Assembly (NCBI RefSeq): GCF_026191375.1
Contig: NZ_JAODTL010000022.1
Span: 231,001-295,000, forward strand
Length of the DNA stretch: 64,000 nucleotides
Direction: 5' to 3'
Source: Marinomonas pontica
GTDB lineage: Bacteria; Pseudomonadota; Gammaproteobacteria; Pseudomonadales; Marinomonadaceae
A program made the translations under genes and the position numbers. This document shows, piece by piece, positions 9,248 to 17,260 of this stretch; within the stretch, counting starts at the first letter, position 1; each line of letters opens with the position of its first letter. The notes below the pieces were generated by a model that did no database searches, was not told the DNA's origin, and saw only the letters and a list, made by a program, of their open reading frames with translations.

Positions 9248-10061
9248 GCACATCCTTACTTTGCATTAATTTTTGTAATTTACGAGTATGAATGCCAATG
9301 GGGAGAGACAATCCGCCCACAGCAGTAACAGGAACAATGCCCATTAAACTATTCGAAATAAAGACTTCGTCTGCCGATTTGACCTCAGACAAACCAAAAT
9401 TGCCTATTTGAACCACATAAGCGGTTTGCTCTTTCAAAATAGCTTGTCGAAAAGTCCCCTGAACACCTGCTTCGCTAAGCGCTGGGGTATACAAAATGCC
9501 ACTTTTAAACCAAAAAAGATTACTCTGAATACATTCAATGACACGCTGATCGGAACTTAACATGATGGCTTCAAAGTCTGGAGACAATAAAAAACGCTTG
9601 GCCACAATATTTTCCAAACGGTTTAAATGTTTGATACCCGCTAAAAAACGGTTTTTATTGACGGGAACAGGTGAAATAGACAGAGAAACGCCACTTTTGC
9701 GGATGGTCTGATAATCCGGCGCAGTTAGGATGCCAATGACAATAGTATGATTGCTGTCATTTGGCGGTAAATAACCTCGCCCTCCTTCCCCTCGACTGAC
9801 GATAATTTTCACTACGGATTCACGATCAATGAACGGCAAAACTGTGTCATGCAGAAAACGGGTAAGATTTTGTTTTTGCTCAAAACTCAGCGGCATGCCG
9901 AGCTTAGTCAAACCACGGTACATACGAGATAAATGGTCATTGAGCTGGAAAAAACATTGAGGAATAACACGAATGGTTTCAAAGACACCATCACCGTATG
10001 AAAACGCACGGTCGGCAACAGAAACAGAGCTGTTCAATCTATAATCGACGAACCATGTCAT
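9234..10061 (-). CDS. pabC: Aminodeoxychorismate lyase
   Basis: 275 residues. This fold-type IV PLP enzyme releases pyruvate from aminodeoxychorismate to give p-aminobenzoate for folate. Evidence is the N-terminal VADRAFSYGDGVFETI motif, the PLP-binding Lys in LAGIKHLNRLENI, and a C-terminal EVFISNSLMGIVPV block. It heads the pabC-mltG-tmk-holB-tatD operon, the same order as in many gammaproteobacteria. A D-amino-acid aminotransferase could look similar, but the neighbours favour PabC. Confidence 0.93.
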   Translation of the reverse strand: MTWFVDYRLNSSVSVADRAFSYGDGVFETIRVIPQCFFQLNDHLSRMYRGLTKLGMPLSFEQKQNLTRFLHDTVLPFIDRESVVKIIVSRGEGGRGYLPPNDSNHTIVIGILTAPDYQTIRKSGVSLSISPVPVNKNRFLAGIKHLNRLENIVAKRFLLSPDFEAIMLSSDQRVIECIQSNLFWFKSGILYTPALSEAGVQGTFRQAILKEQTAYVVQIGNFGLSEVKSADEVFISNSLMGIVPVTAVGGLSLPIGIHTRKLQKLMQSKDVHAVL

Positions 10062-10109
10062 GGCTAAAAACTCAAAATTGAAGGTTAGCTATGATAACGC
10101 AAAAAAGAA

Positions 10110-10185
10110 TGGCGTCCCATAGGGGGTTCGAACCCCTGTTACCGCCGTGAAAGGGCGGTGTCCTAGGCCTCTAGACGAATGGGAC
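10110..10185 (-). tRNA. tRNA-Glu (TTC), copy 1
   Basis: Full cloverleaf on the minus strand: acceptor GTCCCAT/ATGGGAC, anticodon loop CTTTCAC with TTC, T-loop GGTTCGAACCC and an encoded 3' CCA. Last gene of the cluster in transcription order. Confidence 0.98.
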
Positions 10186-10213
10186 ATATAAATACTTTCT
10201 TTACGAAAGAAAT

Positions 10214-10288
10214 TGGAGCGGGAAACGAGGCTCGAACTCGCGACCCCAACCTTGGCAAGGTTGTGCTCTACCACTGAGCTATTCCCGC
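10214..10288 (-). tRNA. tRNA-Gly (GCC), copy 1
   Basis: Cloverleaf with acceptor GCGGGAA/TTCCCGC, anticodon GCC in CTTGCCAAGG, T-loop AGTTCGAGCCT and an encoded CCA. Confidence 0.98.
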
Positions 10289-10305
10289 GTAAACATTTTA
10301 AAGAG

Positions 10306-10381
10306 TGGCGTCCCATAGGGGGTTCGAACCCCTGTTACCGCCGTGAAAGGGCGGTGTCCTAGGCCTCTAGACGAATGGGAC
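10306..10381 (-). tRNA. tRNA-Glu (TTC), copy 2
   Basis: Same sequence as the other Glu copies. Only 17 bases separate it from Gly copy 1, and its spacers differ from those of the tandem units. Confidence 0.98.
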
Positions 10382-10432
10382 ACATTTTAACACACTAGAT
10401 CACGACACAATCATTTACACAGTAAATAAAAG

Positions 10433-10508
10433 TGGCGTCCCATAGGGGGTTCGAACCCCTGTTACCGCCGTGAAAGGGCGGTGTCCTAGGCCTCTAGACG
10501 AATGGGAC
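10433..10508 (-). tRNA. tRNA-Glu (TTC), copy 3
   Basis: Same sequence as the other Glu copies. It is the first gene of the 275-bp repeat array. Confidence 0.98.
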
Positions 10509-10566
10509 ACAATTCAGTTTTGACAAAACTGTAAACTGATCACTCTGCTATCGCTAACAAGAATGA

Positions 10567-10641
10567 TGGAGCGGGAAACGAGGCTCGAACTCGCGACCCC
10601 AACCTTGGCAAGGTTGTGCTCTACCACTGAGCTATTCCCGC
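10567..10641 (-). tRNA. tRNA-Gly (GCC), copy 2
   Basis: Same sequence as the other Gly copies; part of the 275-bp tandem unit. Confidence 0.98.
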
Positions 10642-10707
10642 ATTACTAACCGCTCTACTCTATTCAAGCGATTTACGACCTCTATTTACATAGAGCATCC
10701 TAAATAG

Positions 10708-10783
10708 TGGCGTCCCATAGGGGGTTCGAACCCCTGTTACCGCCGTGAAAGGGCGGTGTCCTAGGCCTCTAGACGAATGGGAC
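10708..10783 (-). tRNA. tRNA-Glu (TTC), copy 4
   Basis: Same sequence as the other Glu copies; part of the 275-bp tandem unit. Confidence 0.98.
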
Positions 10784-10841
10784 ACAATTCAGTTTTGACA
10801 AAACTGTAAACTGATCACTCTGCTATCGCTAACAAGAATGA

Positions 10842-10916
10842 TGGAGCGGGAAACGAGGCTCGAACTCGCGACCCCAACCTTGGCAAGGTTGTGCTCTACC
10901 ACTGAGCTATTCCCGC
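10842..10916 (-). tRNA. tRNA-Gly (GCC), copy 3
   Basis: Same sequence as the other Gly copies; part of the 275-bp tandem unit. Confidence 0.98.
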
Positions 10917-10982
10917 ATTACTAACCGCTCTACTCTATTCAAGCGATTTACGACCTCTATTTACATAGAGCATCCTAAATAG

Positions 10983-11058
10983 TGGCGTCCCATAGGGGGT
11001 TCGAACCCCTGTTACCGCCGTGAAAGGGCGGTGTCCTAGGCCTCTAGACGAATGGGAC
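10983..11058 (-). tRNA. tRNA-Glu (TTC), copy 5
   Basis: Same sequence as the other Glu copies. The spacer after it carries two base changes relative to the other units. Confidence 0.98.
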
Positions 11059-11116
11059 ACAAGTCAGTTTTGACAAAACTGTAAACTGATCATTCTGCTA
11101 TCGCTAACAAGAATGA

Positions 11117-11191
11117 TGGAGCGGGAAACGAGGCTCGAACTCGCGACCCCAACCTTGGCAAGGTTGTGCTCTACCACTGAGCTATTCCCGC
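11117..11191 (-). tRNA. tRNA-Gly (GCC), copy 4
   Basis: Same sequence as the other Gly copies; part of the 275-bp tandem unit. Confidence 0.98.
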
Positions 11192-11257
11192 ATTACTAAC
11201 CGCTCTACTCTATTCAAGCGATTTACGACCTCTATTTACATAGAGCATCCTAAATAG

Positions 11258-11333
11258 TGGCGTCCCATAGGGGGTTCGAACCCCTGTTACCGCCGTGAAA
11301 GGGCGGTGTCCTAGGCCTCTAGACGAATGGGAC
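11258..11333 (-). tRNA. tRNA-Glu (TTC), copy 6
   Basis: Same sequence as the other Glu copies; last Glu gene within the tandem array. Confidence 0.98.
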
Positions 11334-11391
11334 ACAATTCAGTTTTGACAAAACTGTAAACTGATCACTCTGCTATCGCTAACAAGAATGA

Positions 11392-11466
11392 TGGAGCGGG
11401 AAACGAGGCTCGAACTCGCGACCCCAACCTTGGCAAGGTTGTGCTCTACCACTGAGCTATTCCCGC
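11392..11466 (-). tRNA. tRNA-Gly (GCC), copy 5
   Basis: Same sequence as the other Gly copies. The spacer beyond it differs, which marks the end of the repeat array. Confidence 0.98.
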
Positions 11467-11526
11467 AAAACACTTCTCATACACATCTAAAAATAGGTAG
11501 ACTACACAAACATCCTTATGAAAAGA

Positions 11527-11602
11527 TGGCGTCCCATAGGGGGTTCGAACCCCTGTTACCGCCGTGAAAGGGCGGTGTCCTAGGCCTCTAGACGAATGGG
11601 AC
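11527..11602 (-). tRNA. tRNA-Glu (TTC), copy 7
   Basis: Same sequence as the other Glu copies. It is the promoter-proximal gene of the cluster. Confidence 0.98.
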
Positions 11603-11635
11603 AACGTTGCAATCTTGCTGTGTGAGCGGGTGCGT

Positions 11636-11663
11636 ATATTACTGTTACTAATCTTAAAATCAA
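11636..11663 (-). promoter_or_regulatory. Promoter of the tRNA cluster
   Basis: On the minus strand TTGATT (11663-11658) and TAATAT (11641-11636) are separated by 16 bases, 33 bases upstream of the first tRNA-Glu. A GC-rich stretch follows the -10 box (GCACCCGC), as in promoters under stringent control. Confidence 0.7.
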
Positions 11664-11733
11664 CAGTTTTTTTCATTAATTTAAGCCACTTAGACAAAAA
11701 GTCGCTTTAGAAATCAATCTGATCGGAGTCATT

Positions 11734-12306
11734 ATGCAATGCAAACCTCTTTTACTTGCTCTATCCCTATCCACTCTTTTATTGGCTGGCTGCTCTACAA
11801 CACACTATATAAGCATTACTCCAAAGGTTGATGTTAAAAACTCTGGATTAACAAATGACCGTGTCATTGACGTATCCACCAGCACAAAACTCACCAATGC
11901 AATCGGATCTATAAAGACAGGCATTAACGAGCGAGCAGACATATTTACTACAAACGACATTAACCAAAGCGTAAAGGAAAGCGTCTTAAAAGGATTACGT
12001 GAATTAGGCTTCACTCCAGACCAAGGCGTCATGCCACCTGCTGATTTACAGATAGACATTACAAAAATGAGCTACACCACGAAAGTGGAGACATTAAAAA
12101 CCGTTGCCACTCTTGAATTTGAATTAAAAACAACGCTGTCAGCAAAAGGCCAAACTTATAAAGCCAACTACGGCTCTCAAAAAGTCAGAGAGTATGGAAC
12201 CATGCCCTACCAACAAGCAATTCAGGACGACATGAATGAACTTGCCAGCCAAACCGTTAACCGCTTACTAGGCGACCCCAACGTCATTGCATTATTGAAA
12301 CAGTAA
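11734..12306 (+). CDS. yajG: YajG-family outer-membrane lipoprotein
   Basis: 190 residues with a lipoprotein signal peptide and lipobox (LLLAGC, Cys at residue 20). The mature protein matches the YajG family in length and in its pattern: a beta-rich N-terminal part (ISITPKVDV), RVIDVSTSTKLTNAIG, then SVKESVLKGLRELGFTP. Its function is unknown. It stands alone, upstream of alaA, with a terminator behind it. Confidence 0.85.
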   Translation: MQCKPLLLALSLSTLLLAGCSTTHYISITPKVDVKNSGLTNDRVIDVSTSTKLTNAIGSIKTGINERADIFTTNDINQSVKESVLKGLRELGFTPDQGVMPPADLQIDITKMSYTTKVETLKTVATLEFELKTTLSAKGQTYKANYGSQKVREYGTMPYQQAIQDDMNELASQTVNRLLGDPNVIALLKQ

Positions 12307-12316
12307 GCCTTCTAAT

Positions 12317-12355
12317 AAATAGCTGCTTTCTTACTCAATAAAGCAGCTATTTTTC
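12317..12355 (+). terminator. Terminator after yajG
   Basis: AATAGCTGCTTT and AAAGCAGCTATT form a hairpin followed by a T run, 11 bases after the yajG stop. Confidence 0.85.
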
Positions 12356-12431
12356 TTTTCACACCTTGATCCGCATTAAGTAAAGTGTAAAGTGACTCCT
12401 CTCCCCACACAGCTTCAGTAAGGATAACGTG

Positions 12432-13649
12432 GTGCAAATTCGCAAATCTAACAAACTCTCCAACATCTGCTATGAAATACGCGGCCCAGTACTTAAAGAA
12501 GCCGTACGCATGGAAGAAGAAGGTCAACGCATACTAAAGCTGAACATAGGCAACCCTGCGCCATTTGGCTTTGAAGCGCCGGATGAAATATTGGTTGATG
12601 TAATTCGTAACCTGCCTACTTCACAAGGTTATTGCGATTCCAAAGGCCTCTTTTCAGCACGCAAAGCCGTTATGCAAAAATACCAAGCAATGGGAATAAA
12701 GTCGGCTGACGTCAACCACGTCTGGATGGGGAACGGTGTCAGCGAACTGATTGTTTTGGCCATGCAAGGCTTACTGAATGACGGCGATGAAATCCTTATA
12801 CCGGCTCCGGACTATCCACTTTGGACAGCGGCAGCCACGTTGGCTGGCGGCTATGTCAAACATTACCTGTGCGATGAAAGCTCTGGTTGGCAACCCGACA
12901 TCAACGACATTCGCTCCAAAATCTCTAACAAAACCAAAGCCATCGTCATTATCAACCCGAACAACCCAACAGGGGCGGTCTATGAAAAAGACGTTCTTGA
13001 ATCAATCGTCAACCTTGCGGAAGAACATAACTTACTGATTTTTTCGGATGAGATTTACGACAAAATCCTCTATGACGAAGCAAAGCACATTCCTACAGCC
13101 ACACTCACAGAAGGGCGAGCACCCTGCATTACGTTCGGTGGACTATCAAAAGTATATCGCACCGCAGGATTCCGATCAGGCTGGATGGCAATTACAGGTG
13201 ACAGGAGTGGCATTAGCGACTACATAGAAGGTCTGGACATATTAAGCTCCATGAGACTATGCGCTAACGTACCTGCCCAACATGCTGTACAAACGGCGTT
13301 GGGGGGCTATCAGAGCATTAACGAGCTTATTACTCCTGGCGGCCGTTTATACGAACAACGCAAGGTCGCATGGGAAGCGCTTGATAGCATCCCTGGTGTT
13401 CATTGCCATAAACCAGAGGGCGCCTTGTACCTATTCCCTCGCCTTGACCCTAAGATGTACAAAATACAAAACGATATGGATCTTGTGTTGCAGTTTCTAC
13501 GGGAAGAAAAAGTACTTATCGTTCAAGGCACCGGCTTTAATTGGCCCACACCCGACCATGTGCGCTTCGTCTTCCTTCCTCATGTCGAAGAACTCTCTCC
13601 TGCCATGGATCGATTTGCTGCATTTTTAAGTCGATTAAGAAAGCGCTAA
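12432..13649 (+). CDS. alaA: Alanine aminotransferase (AlaA/YfbQ type)
   Basis: 405 residues, very close to E. coli AlaA along the whole length: KLSNICYEIRGPVLKEA, KLNIGNPAPFGFEAPDEIL, GYCDSKGLFSARKAV and INPNNPTGAVY. It is a fold-type I PLP enzyme that makes alanine from pyruvate and glutamate. The PLP Lys is in FGGLSKVYRTAGFRSGW. Two adjacent GTG codons (12429, 12432) can start it; AAGGA lies seven bases before the second. It is likely monocistronic. Confidence 0.93.
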   Translation: MQIRKSNKLSNICYEIRGPVLKEAVRMEEEGQRILKLNIGNPAPFGFEAPDEILVDVIRNLPTSQGYCDSKGLFSARKAVMQKYQAMGIKSADVNHVWMGNGVSELIVLAMQGLLNDGDEILIPAPDYPLWTAAATLAGGYVKHYLCDESSGWQPDINDIRSKISNKTKAIVIINPNNPTGAVYEKDVLESIVNLAEEHNLLIFSDEIYDKILYDEAKHIPTATLTEGRAPCITFGGLSKVYRTAGFRSGWMAITGDRSGISDYIEGLDILSSMRLCANVPAQHAVQTALGGYQSINELITPGGRLYEQRKVAWEALDSIPGVHCHKPEGALYLFPRLDPKMYKIQNDMDLVLQFLREEKVLIVQGTGFNWPTPDHVRFVFLPHVEELSPAMDRFAAFLSRLRKR

Positions 13650-13680
13650 GCTCTCTCTTGAATAAATTCAAGAAAGCCCT

Positions 13681-13715
13681 ACTATGCTCCTTAACAGTTT
13701 CTTAAGGAGCATAGT
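13681..13715 (+). promoter_or_regulatory. Hairpin occluding the htpX ribosome-binding site
   Basis: A perfect 14-bp inverted repeat: ACTATGCTCCTTAA at 13681-13694 and TTAAGGAGCATAGT at 13702-13715, with a 7-base loop. The right arm contains the whole Shine-Dalgarno AAGGAG and ends one base before the htpX ATG. No T run follows, so it is not a terminator. It could act as an RNA thermometer or other translational gate. Confidence 0.65.
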
Positions 13716-13716
13716 C

Positions 13717-14595
13717 ATGCGTATTATTCTGTTTTTACTGACAAACCTAGCTGTCATGGTGGTAGCGGGTATTGTTTTAAGCCTTTTAGGTGTTAACGGT
13801 TACATGACCAGCAATGGCCTAAACTTCACATCTCTGCTTATTTTCTGCGGTGTGTTTGGCTTTACTGGCAGCCTAATCTCACTGCTTCTATCAAAATGGA
13901 TGGCAAAACGTGGATCAGGCGCCGTTGTTATCGAACAACCTCGTAATCACAAGGAAGTATGGCTACTGGATACAGTGAAAGAACTTTCGCAGAAAGCCGG
14001 TATCAAAATGCCTGAAGTTGCGATATTTCCAGCTCATGAAGCCAATGCGTTCGCAACAGGCTGGAATAAAAACGATGCACTCGTCGCAGTATCAAGCGGC
14101 ATGCTAGATCGTTTTTCACCAGATGAAATCAAAGCAGTATTAGGACATGAGATAGGCCATGTGGCGAATGGTGACATGATTACTTTGTCTCTCATTCAGG
14201 GCGTGGTAAACACCTTCGTCATGTTCTTTGCTCGGATAGCCGCCTACGCTGTTGATCAGCTCTTACGCAAAGACGACAACGAAGGCTCAGTAGGTTGGGG
14301 TTACTACATCGCCACATTTGTTTTCGAAATTGTATTTGGTATTTTGGCGTCAATGATTGTTATGTGGTTCTCGCGTTTTCGCGAATACCGAGCCGATGAA
14401 GCCGGCGCAAGGTTGGCAGGCAAAGGCGCTATGATTGCCGCACTTGCAAGATTGCAACAGGAACACGAAGAAAGTCGCATGCCAGACTCCATGCTTGCTT
14501 TCGGCATTCGTCGCGGGAAAACACCAACAATGGGTGAACTGTTCTCGAGCCACCCACCTATTGAAGAGCGCATCAAAGCACTTCAGGCTCTGTAG
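13717..14595 (+). CDS. htpX: Membrane zinc protease HtpX
   Basis: 292 residues, an integral inner-membrane M48 metallopeptidase that helps FtsH degrade damaged membrane proteins under heat or envelope stress. It opens [20 protein letters not shown] (first membrane segment). A second membrane segment lies at about residues 35-55 and further ones after the zinc motif. The catalytic HEIGH lies in [14 protein letters not shown], with the distal Glu ligand in [13 protein letters not shown]. The start at 13717 matches E. coli and has AAGGAG seven bases upstream. An ATG at 13684 would add 11 residues but lies inside the hairpin arm. Confidence 0.95.
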   Translation: MRIILFLLTNLAVMVVAGIVLSLLGVNGYMTSNGLNFTSLLIFCGVFGFTGSLISLLLSKWMAKRGSGAVVIEQPRNHKEVWLLDTVKELSQKAGIKMPEVAIFPAHEANAFATGWNKNDALVAVSSGMLDRFSPDEIKAVLGHEIGHVANGDMITLSLIQGVVNTFVMFFARIAAYAVDQLLRKDDNEGSVGWGYYIATFVFEIVFGILASMIVMWFSRFREYRADEAGARLAGKGAMIAALARLQQEHEESRMPDSMLAFGIRRGKTPTMGELFSSHPPIEERIKALQAL

Positions 14596-14625
14596 AACGA
14601 AAAGACTTAGGTCATTAGAAGAGCC

Positions 14626-14658
14626 AAAAAAATGCCAGCAAAGTCGCTGGCATTTTTT
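14626..14658. terminator. Bidirectional terminator between htpX and the PilZ gene
   Basis: AAAAATGCCAGC and GCTGGCATTTTT flank a short loop, with A and T runs on both sides. It serves the two convergent genes. Confidence 0.85.
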
Positions 14659-14675
14659 CGAATCCTCAAACTCAT

Positions 14676-15398
14676 TTACTTTGCTTTGTTTCTTTGTGTC
14701 TCATAGATAAACGCCATCAAGGGAATACCTACGTCTTTCACCACGTCAACAAAACGGATCCCGTACACATAAAAATATTCCACACCCATCCTAGATAAAA
14801 AGTCATTATCTACTAGGCTCGCTTGAACCTGCTCTAGCATCTGAATTTCTTGAGAACGAATTTCACAGTCTAACTTTAATAAATGATTATAGGGACCCAC
14901 CTTGACATTGCAATTAAGCTTCATCGTTTGATTGACAGAGCCAAAGTCTTCTTTTGAAATCAGCTTAGCCCCACCCAAGCTCAAATCAATAATCACGGCC
15001 GATGAGGCAGAGGCAATGGATACCGGCGAATCATTAGGTTCTATATTACATATTAAGCGCGTCTCAACTCGCACAGCTTGTCGCACTTCTGAGGTTTCAA
15101 CATACTCAGGGTATGCAATGTGCAAATGGGCTGCAGGCTCCATATAACTTTTTGCTACCTTACTCGAAAAAGCGCACACATGAGTGCTTAGCATCAAGCG
15201 AACATTCACCACTTGACTATCACGAACAAGGATACTTTTGCCATTCAACTTGGGAGTGGACAAAATAAGCGATCTTCCAGGGATATTCCCTAACACCTTG
15301 ACCATATAACGCCCAGGCGGAGAGATAAACTCTACCTGCACATTCGTCCCTATAGGTACTTCAAGATCTCCTAGATCGACCTGCATTACTCCAGCCAT
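14676..15398 (-). CDS. PilZ-domain protein, YcgR-like
   Basis: 240 residues. The N-terminal 110 residues resemble the YcgR-type beta domain (VPIGTNVQVEFISPPGRYMVKVLG). The C-terminal PilZ domain carries both c-di-GMP-binding motifs, RxxxR (VRQAVRVETRL) and D/NxSxxG (IDLSLGGAKL). Such proteins bind c-di-GMP and slow flagella or tune pili. No flagellar gene lies nearby, so the target is open. It is followed 15 bases upstream on the same strand by pdxB and may be the last gene of epmC-pdxB-pilZ. Confidence 0.85.
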   Translation of the reverse strand: MAGVMQVDLGDLEVPIGTNVQVEFISPPGRYMVKVLGNIPGRSLILSTPKLNGKSILVRDSQVVNVRLMLSTHVCAFSSKVAKSYMEPAAHLHIAYPEYVETSEVRQAVRVETRLICNIEPNDSPVSIASASSAVIIDLSLGGAKLISKEDFGSVNQTMKLNCNVKVGPYNHLLKLDCEIRSQEIQMLEQVQASLVDNDFLSRMGVEYFYVYGIRFVDVVKDVGIPLMAFIYETQRNKAK

Positions 15399-15413
15399 GC
15401 TCTTACCTTAGCT

Positions 15414-16553
15414 TTACTTATTATGTGAGAAGCCAACAGCACTAATACGACTTGACGAAGCGCAGTCATCAACAGTAACCACACACGTATTCAATTCGTC
15501 TCTTTCTACATAGTGCTTTCGCAGCCAATCAAAGACATTGTTTTCTTTGTTTTCTCGGTACTTATAACGCAATCTAGCATCATCTCTTGCCACATCATAG
15601 ATTGCCTGAATGTTTCGAGCCAGCATTTCTTCGGCAATCGATCCCAGACGCGTTGTAACGGCAGGAATCCAGCCAGAGCTAATCGCATCGCTTTCAGTAA
15701 GATGGAGCGTGTTTATGCCTAAAAACTTGCATAAGGATTGATACACCATCCAAGTGCCTTTTTCACGTCCTTGCTTGCTGTAACCCGCGATATGAGGCGT
15801 GGCAATATCCGCCACACTCACGAGTTCCTGATTAATAACGGGTTCGCCGTCCCACACGTCTAACACTAAATGCAGGTCACCCTCTAACTCTTTATAGCGT
15901 GCAAGCAACGCCGATTCGTCAATTACCCCACCTCGACCAGCAGAGACAATCGCGACACCAGAGGATAATTTAGATAGCTCTTCACTGCCAACCATCCCCT
16001 CAGTAGGAAACACTCCAGAGCGAGTCAAGGGCGCGTGCAGCGATATCACACCGCAACTTAATACGTCCTCCAGAGACACAAAATTAGCCTGATCTACAGT
16101 CTGCTCTTTAAATGGATCATAAACACAAACCTGACAACCCATTGCTGAAAAACGTTCATAAACTGTCTTGCCGACATTGCCATAGCCAATGACACCAATT
16201 TTTTTATCCAGCCAGCGAAAACCTTTGGTCATGTATAAATGACTTAATCCGCTAAAAACGTAATCGGCAACCGCTTCCGCATTACAACCAGGCGCACTAC
16301 TAAACCCAATGCCCGCCTTGTTTAAATACGCCAAATCAATGTGATCCACACCAATGGTTGCACTTCCAACAAAGCGAACACGACTCCCCTCGAGCAAGGC
16401 TTGCGTTACTTTAGTCACCGATCGAACCAATAACACATCGGCGTCTTTAACTTGTGCATTGGTCAAGGTTCGCCCATTAACCAGCTCAACATCACCCAAA
16501 TGCGAAAATAAAACTTTGGCATTTGGCATGTTTTCATCTGCAATAATCTTCAT
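15414..16553 (-). CDS. pdxB: Erythronate-4-phosphate dehydrogenase
   Basis: 379 residues. It catalyses the second step of DXP-dependent pyridoxal phosphate synthesis. It is a D-2-hydroxyacid dehydrogenase with the Rossmann motif GVIGYGNVGKTV, the catalytic Arg in VSAGRGGVIDE and the His in DIATPHIAGYSKQGREKGT. It has the extra C-terminal PdxB dimerisation domain, which explains the length. Its start overlaps the end of epmC by 20 bases. Confidence 0.95.
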   Translation of the reverse strand: MKIIADENMPNAKVLFSHLGDVELVNGRTLTNAQVKDADVLLVRSVTKVTQALLEGSRVRFVGSATIGVDHIDLAYLNKAGIGFSSAPGCNAEAVADYVFSGLSHLYMTKGFRWLDKKIGVIGYGNVGKTVYERFSAMGCQVCVYDPFKEQTVDQANFVSLEDVLSCGVISLHAPLTRSGVFPTEGMVGSEELSKLSSGVAIVSAGRGGVIDESALLARYKELEGDLHLVLDVWDGEPVINQELVSVADIATPHIAGYSKQGREKGTWMVYQSLCKFLGINTLHLTESDAISSGWIPAVTTRLGSIAEEMLARNIQAIYDVARDDARLRYKYRENKENNVFDWLRKHYVERDELNTCVVTVDDCASSSRISAVGFSHNK

Positions 16554-17073
16554 ATCGTTGCTTTAAAAACTCACTAAACTCTAAATCAGGAAAGCGCTGT
16601 GCCAATAAATAAGCAGAAAATGTTTCCGCACGAACTGGCAAGCCTGAAACAACATACTTACCCACCTGAGTCATAACCGCGCTTTCAAAATGCTCAGCGT
16701 TATAGTCAGGCATGGATAAATTATCGACACTTACTCGAAAAGGTAACCCTGCCGCCCAATGCAAAACGCACTCAACGGCCTGTGGCCTCACTTCAACTTG
16801 CTCAAACTTTGCTTGTGTCTGCAAGTCGCGAGTATCCGACTCATACCAATAACCATAATCTTCTAATAATCGCCTTTTATCACCCGCAATACACCAATGG
16901 CTGACCTCATGAAGAGCGCTCGATGCATAATCAAGACGAAAGAAAATTTTCGCACTATCATTAGGTTCCGCTGGAACATAAAGAGGCTCTTGCGCCCCAC
17001 CAATAAGACAGGTATTAAAATTCGAAAGGAAACAGGCATTAAAAGCCGCCACAAGCTGTGTTGCACTTGCCAA
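16534..17073 (-). CDS. epmC: Elongation factor P hydroxylase
   Basis: 179 residues, matching E. coli YfcM/EpmC: FNACFLSNFNTCLIGGAQEP, then SALHEVSHWCIAGDKRRLLEDYGYWY with a HExSHW metal site, then FEQVEVRPQA. It hydroxylates the beta-lysylated lysine of EF-P. I choose a TTG start at 17073, which has GGAG seven bases upstream. The frame is open to a GTG at 17103 without a ribosome site. The partner genes epmA and epmB are not in this window. Confidence 0.9.
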   Translation of the reverse strand: MASATQLVAAFNACFLSNFNTCLIGGAQEPLYVPAEPNDSAKIFFRLDYASSALHEVSHWCIAGDKRRLLEDYGYWYESDTRDLQTQAKFEQVEVRPQAVECVLHWAAGLPFRVSVDNLSMPDYNAEHFESAVMTQVGKYVVSGLPVRAETFSAYLLAQRFPDLEFSEFLKQRYEDYCR

Positions 17074-17223
17074 GCGTACACTCCAAATGTAAAGAATTAT
17101 CACACAAGAAACAAAAATGCGCTACGCAAAGAAAAGAATCTCACGTAACGCACATTTATACGTCAAGCCACAAACACCGCCTGAATAACCATTAAAACCG
17201 CAAATTTGTGTTAGCAGTATTAT

Positions 17224-17260
17224 TTAACCGCGATAGTAACGTTTAACCACGATAGTATCG
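17224..17260. repeat. Tandem duplication over the gcvT stop
   Basis: Two 18-base copies, TTAACCGCGATAGTAACG at 17224 and TTAACCACGATAGTATCG at 17243, differ at two positions. The second is the complement of the gcvT C-terminal codons and stop (the RYYRG end). Confidence 0.7.

Larger units (their letters stand above)
10433..11466 (-). repeat. 275-bp tandem repeat carrying tRNA-Glu and tRNA-Gly
   Basis: Glu copies 3, 4, 5 and 6 start at 10433, 10708, 10983 and 11258, exactly 275 bases apart. Both spacers repeat as well as the tRNAs: the 58-base Glu-Gly spacer and the 66-base Gly-Glu spacer. The only differences I see are two bases in the spacer at 11059-11116. About 3.8 copies are present. Confidence 0.95.

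Noticed and set aside
10110..11602. The regularly spaced repeats as a CRISPR array
   Set aside because: The repeat units fold as tRNA-Glu and tRNA-Gly, spacers are identical rather than unique, and no cas genes are near.
10110..11602. tRNA cluster as an integration site with a mobile element
   Set aside because: No integrase, no partial tRNA copy at a distance and only core genes on both sides.
14304..14576. Antisense frames within htpX
   Set aside because: htpX is intact and conserved; these are shadows.
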